Assembly (NCBI GenBank): GCA_027494115.1
Contig: JAOSJL010000001.1
Span: 2,241,001-2,305,000, forward strand
Origin: Acidimicrobiia bacterium
GTDB taxonomy: Bacteria > Actinomycetota > Acidimicrobiia > IMCC26256 > JAOSJL01
Length of the DNA: 64,000 nt
Reading direction: 5' to 3'
Part shown: positions 60,776-64,000 of the stretch, in pieces
How the letters are laid out: every line of letters starts with the position of its first letter
How positions within the stretch are numbered: the first letter of the stretch is position 1
Made by a program: the position numbers and the translations under genes
Notes under the pieces: model-generated
Told to the model about the DNA's origin: nothing
The model's input: only the letters and a program-made list of their open reading frames with translations
Database searches by the model: none

Positions 60776-63093
60776 TCAGGCTTTCGGCGGATTCACCGTC
60801 ACCTTCACCGTGGAGCCTTCGTCGACGGCCGCCCCCGCGGCGGTGGACTGCTTCCATACCCTTCCGTGGCGCGAGGGGTCGCCCGGCGGTGGTTCCGCCT
60901 CGACCACGATCACCGCGTGCAGGCCCGAGGCCTCCAGCCAGAACGTCGCTTCGTCCGCGCGCAACCCCAGGACCGCGGGCACGGCGACGGTGTCCGGTTC
61001 TCCACCGGCGAGGACGAGTCGTACCTCACCGTCGGCTCCGACGGGTGCCCGCGGTTCGGGCGACTGTTCGAGCACCGTGCCGGGTGGGTAGTCGCCGTCG
61101 GGCCGTTCCTCGACGACAACCGCGTAGCCGGCGTCCGTCAGCAGGGTTGCGGCCTCGTCACCGCGCATACCGATCACCGGGGGAACCGTCTCGTCGCCTC
61201 CGGTCGAGGTGTCGGGAGCAGGGAACGGTGTGATCGGGACATCAGCGAGTGCGGCCCCCTGGTAGAGCTGCCAGATCTGGGCAGGCCAGGCCCCTCCGGT
61301 GATGGTGGTCCTCGTCGTGGGCGGCACCATCGGGCGGGGGCGTCGGGAAAGCCGACCCACACGGCGGTCACGAGTTCGGGCGTGTAGCCGACGAACCACG
61401 CGTCGCCTTCTTCCTCGGTCGTACCGGTCTTGCCGGCGATGGGGCGCCCGATCCTCGCGTTCACGGCCGTCCCGCGTTCGGGAACCTGGCGCAGCACGTC
61501 GGTGACCTCGCTCGCGACGGCCTCGTCGAGCACCCGCTCACTCGAATGGTCGGCCTCGTAGAGCACGCGCCCGTCGGCGGCGGTGACCCTGGTGACGAAG
61601 GTCGGGCCGCTCCGGGTACCACCGCTGGCGAGTGTGCCGTACGCGGACGCCATGTCGAGCGTGGTGACGCCGTTGGTGCCGAGAGCAACCGACGCAACCG
61701 GTTCCAGGGGTGACGCGATGCCGAGACGTGTGGCGGCTTCGACCACTGCCGGTGCGCCGAGATCGTCGGTGAGCTGCGCGTACACGGTGTTCACCGACTG
61801 CACGGTGGCCTCGATGAGATCGAGTTCACCCCCGCCGCGGTCGTCGTAGTTGTGGACCTCCCAGGCCTCCTGGGGAGCCGGGAGGGGGATCTCGATCGAT
61901 GACGGTGCCGGGTACGTACGGTCGGTGGTGTAGCCGGCTTCGAGTGCGGCCACGAGGGCAAACGGCTTGAAAGCCGAACCTGCCTGGCGGACGCCCTGAC
62001 CGGCCAGGTCGAACTGGGCATCGCCGGCGGTGCCGAAGTAGTCGGAGCCGCCGACATACGCCCGCACCTCGCCGCCGGCCGGGTCGATGGACACGAGAGC
62101 CGCGGCCGGATCGGTGTCGGGCTCGCTGACGACGCGGCCGACCGCCTCCTCGGCGAGTCGTTGGTCCTCGAGATCGAGACCGGTCTCGATGGTGAGCCCA
62201 CCCGTGTAGAGCAGGTTGCGCCGTTCCTCGGGTGAGCCGCCGAACTCCTCGGAGGCGACGATCTCGTCGATCACGCGGTCGACGAAGTGCGGGGCCGGGT
62301 ATGTGTCGTCGGCGGAATCACCCGTCGGGGAGGCGGCGAGCACGACGTCGGTTGCGATCGCTTCGTCGTGCGCTGCCTCGTCGATCATTCCCTGTTCGAG
62401 CATCTTGTCGAGCACGGTGTCGCGACGGTCGCGCGCCACGTCGGGTGCGACGAGCGGGTTGTAGCGCTCCGGTGCCTGGAGCAGACCGGCGAGCAGTGCG
62501 CTCTGTTCGAGCGTCAGCTGCGAGGCCGGTTTGGCGAAGTAGTGCTTCGCAGCGGCCTGCGCACCGTACGCCCCGTCGCCGAAGTAGACGGCGTTGAGGT
62601 AACGCTCGAGAATCTCGTCCTTGGTGAGCTCGCGTTCGAGCTCCCACGCCAACACCGCTTCACGGACCTTACGGTCGACGGACCGTTCCGGGTCGAGCAG
62701 AGCGCTTCGGACGTACTGCTGCGTGATCGTGGAACCGCCCTCCTCCACCTTTCCCGCGCCGAGGTCGTGGGCGAGCGCGCGACTCACGGCCTTCGCATCG
62801 ACGCCGCTGTGCGTGTAGAAGCGCTCGTCCTCGATCGCCACGACGGCGTCCTGCAGCGTGGGGGTGATCTGGTCCAGGGTGACGGGCTCGCGGTCTTCGC
62901 CCGCGTGCAACGTGGTGATCACCTCGCCGTTTCGGTCGAGGATCGTCGAGGTGGCAGGTTCCCGGTCGGGCTCGCTGATGTCGGTCGTGTAGCTGCACGC
63001 GGCGGCGCCCACGAGCAGTGCCATGAGCAGTGCCACGACCGCCACGCGGGCGCGCCACGACCCGGTTCGCCCCATCAGCCACATGAACAACAT
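60776..63093 (-). CDS. Class A penicillin-binding protein with two PASTA domains (frame broken once)
   Basis: Bifunctional peptidoglycan synthase. Signal-anchor near the N-terminus (VAVVALLMALLVGAAACSY); glycosyltransferase 51 motifs AIEDERFYTHSGVD and EEGGSTITQQYVRSALL, ELTKDEILERYLNAVYFGDG. Transpeptidase motifs: SxxK in GSAFKPFAL, SVN in TVQSVNTVYAQ, and KTGTTEEEGDAWFVGYTP. Two C-terminal PASTA repeats (VIGMRGDEAATLLTDAGYAV and VLGLRADEATFWLEASGLHA) resemble PonA2-type proteins. A C is missing (G run 61336-61340 on the plus strand); corrected length is 772 aa. Confidence 0.94.
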
Positions 63094-63137
63094 TGTCCCT
63101 CATGGGGAACAGGGGAGTGGCGCACCCCCGCAGTTGC

Positions 63138-63143
63138 TAGGTT
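63138..63143 (+). promoter_or_regulatory. Candidate -10 element for tyrS
   Basis: TAGGTT lies 9 bases before ATG 63153 in the 59-base divergent gap. The gap is too short for a T-box. Confidence 0.3.
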
Positions 63144-63152
63144 GACGCCACG

Positions 63153-64000
63153 ATGGGAGCCCGCAACGGGGTAGATGAGCACGGGGTCGATGAACAAGTC
63201 CGGATCCTGACCTCGGGAGCCGTCGACGTGGTCGACGAGGCCGATCTGCGCCGCAAGCTGTCGGAGGGTCGACCACTGCGGGTCAAGCTCGGCATCGACC
63301 CCACAGCCGCCGATCTCCACCTCGGTTTCGCCGTGGTCCTTCAGAAACTGCGTCAGTTCCAGGATCTGGGCCACGTCGCCGTCCTGATCATCGGCGACTT
63401 CACCGCTCGGGTCGGTGATCCGTCGGGCCGCTCGAAGACCCGCCCTGCCCTGTCCGAGGAGGAGGTGGAGGCTCATGCCCGCACGTATCTGGAGCAGGTG
63501 ACGGGCATTCTCGATTCGGCCCCGGAGCGTCTCGAAGTCCGGCGCAACGCCGACTGGCTCGGAGAGCTGGACCTCCCGGGAGTTCTCGGGCTGGCGGGAT
63601 CCGTGACCGTGGCCCAGATGCTCGAGCGCAACGACTTCTCCACCCGCTACGCACAGGGATCGCCGATCGCACTGAGTGAGCTCCTGTATCCGCTGCTCCA
63701 GGGCCGTGACTCGGTGGAGGTCCACGCCGACGTGGAGCTCGGCGGAAGCGACCAGCTCTTCAACAACCTCGTGGGGCGAACGCTCCAGGCCCGGGCGGGC
63801 CAGGAGCCCCAGGTGGTGCTCACCACGCCTCTGCTCGTGGGGCTCGACGGGACCGAGAAGATGTCGAAGTCGCTCGGGAACTACATCGGGGTCACCGAGG
63901 CTCCCGAGGAGCAGTTCGGCAAGGTCATGCGGATCCCCGACGATCTCCTCGAGCCGTGGGCCACCCTGATCACCCGCTGGGATCCCGACGTCGTCGCCGA
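63153..64000 (+). CDS. tyrS: Tyrosine-tRNA ligase (3' end truncated by the window)
   Basis: Class I synthetase. The HIGH-type motif is HLGF in [64 protein letters not shown] and the KMSKS loop ([14 protein letters not shown]) are all present. The catalytic domain is nearly complete; the anticodon and S4 domains lie outside. The N-terminus has a [10 protein letters not shown] duplication. The open frame continues to base 64000. Confidence 0.95.
   Translation, partial: MGARNGVDEHGVDEQVRILTSGAVDVVDEADLRRKLSEGRPLRVKLGIDPTAADLHLGFAVVLQKLRQFQDLGHVAVLIIGDFTARVGDPSGRSKTRPALSEEEVEAHARTYLEQVTGILDSAPERLEVRRNADWLGELDLPGVLGLAGSVTVAQMLERNDFSTRYAQGSPIALSELLYPLLQGRDSVEVHADVELGGSDQLFNNLVGRTLQARAGQEPQVVLTTPLLVGLDGTEKMSKSLGNYIGVTEAPEEQFGKVMRIPDDLLEPWATLITRWDPDVVA
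63168..63197 (+). repeat. 15-bp tandem duplication in the tyrS N-terminus
   Basis: GGGGTAGATGAGCAC (63168) and GGGGTCGATGAACAA (63183) are diverged copies encoding GVDEH and GVDEQ. Confidence 0.8.

Overview
This window is gene-dense, high-GC DNA (roughly two thirds G+C by eye) from an actinobacterium. The best guess, at moderate confidence, is the class Acidimicrobiia. The markers are mihF next to gmk, rpoZ and coaBC, a PriA without helicase motifs, clpS beside DUF2017, DUF1844 divergent from infC, a 13E12-type DUF222/HNH gene, abundant GTG starts, 4-bp GTGA overlaps, and -10-like hexamers 6-9 nt before start codons (leaderless style). No rRNA, tRNA, CRISPR array, prophage, IS or defence island is visible.

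Layout. 1-8421 is a type IV pilus cluster: pilT (5' end off the window), pilC, a cation-diffusion transporter, a cyclic-di-GMP-I riboswitch, pilA with a terminator, pilD, a small helix-turn-helix regulator, an apparently continuous pilM-pilN, pilO and a PilP-like gene. 8569-14865 holds aroC-aroK-aroB-aroQ, pepP, efp, nusB, clpS and DUF2017. 14968-25012 holds an SDR and the pyrimidine operon pyrR-B-C-carA-carB-pyrD-pyrF. 25054-33890 holds mihF, gmk, rpoZ, coaBC, metK, priA, def, fmt and rsmB. 33890-40674 holds rpe, a response regulator with a GGDEF-like domain, mog, ribD-E-BA-H, hisG and a cold-shock-like protein. 40866-42566 holds a disrupted DUF222/HNH gene and DUF1844 (minus strand). 42845-48430 holds infC-rpmI-rplT, an RNA methyltransferase, pheS and pheT. 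48478-57583 holds argC-J-B-D-F-R-G-H and a 3-methyladenine DNA glycosylase. 57593-64000 holds an MMPL transporter (minus) divergent from a TetR regulator, a PASTA-bearing class A penicillin-binding protein (minus) and tyrS (3' end off the window).

The most interesting biology is the link between cyclic-di-GMP and the pilus: a well-formed GEMM-I aptamer lies directly before the major pilin gene, and the same window encodes a REC-GGDDF protein. Other notable signals are a likely AUA start for infC with a structured leader and an 8-codon upstream frame, a likely CTG start for priA, paired TGCCANNTGGCA palindromes at the divergent tetR/MMPL promoters, an ARG-box-like palindrome at argC, a possible PilM-PilN fusion, a DUF222 gene whose middle is replaced by nested palindromes, and a recurring habit of short tandem duplications (very often exactly 15 bp) at gene junctions and N-termini.

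Caution on sequence quality. At least 22 single-base indels break otherwise intact, mostly essential genes (pilC, pilM, pilP-like, carA, carB, pyrF, gmk, coaBC, rsmB, rpe, ribD, pheS, pheT x2, argJ, argG x3, argH x2, the glycosylase and the PBP). Most are a lost G or C in a run. Restoring one base at each makes every gene length a multiple of three and recovers conserved motifs. I treat them as sequencing or assembly errors and annotate the genes as intact, giving the position of each break.
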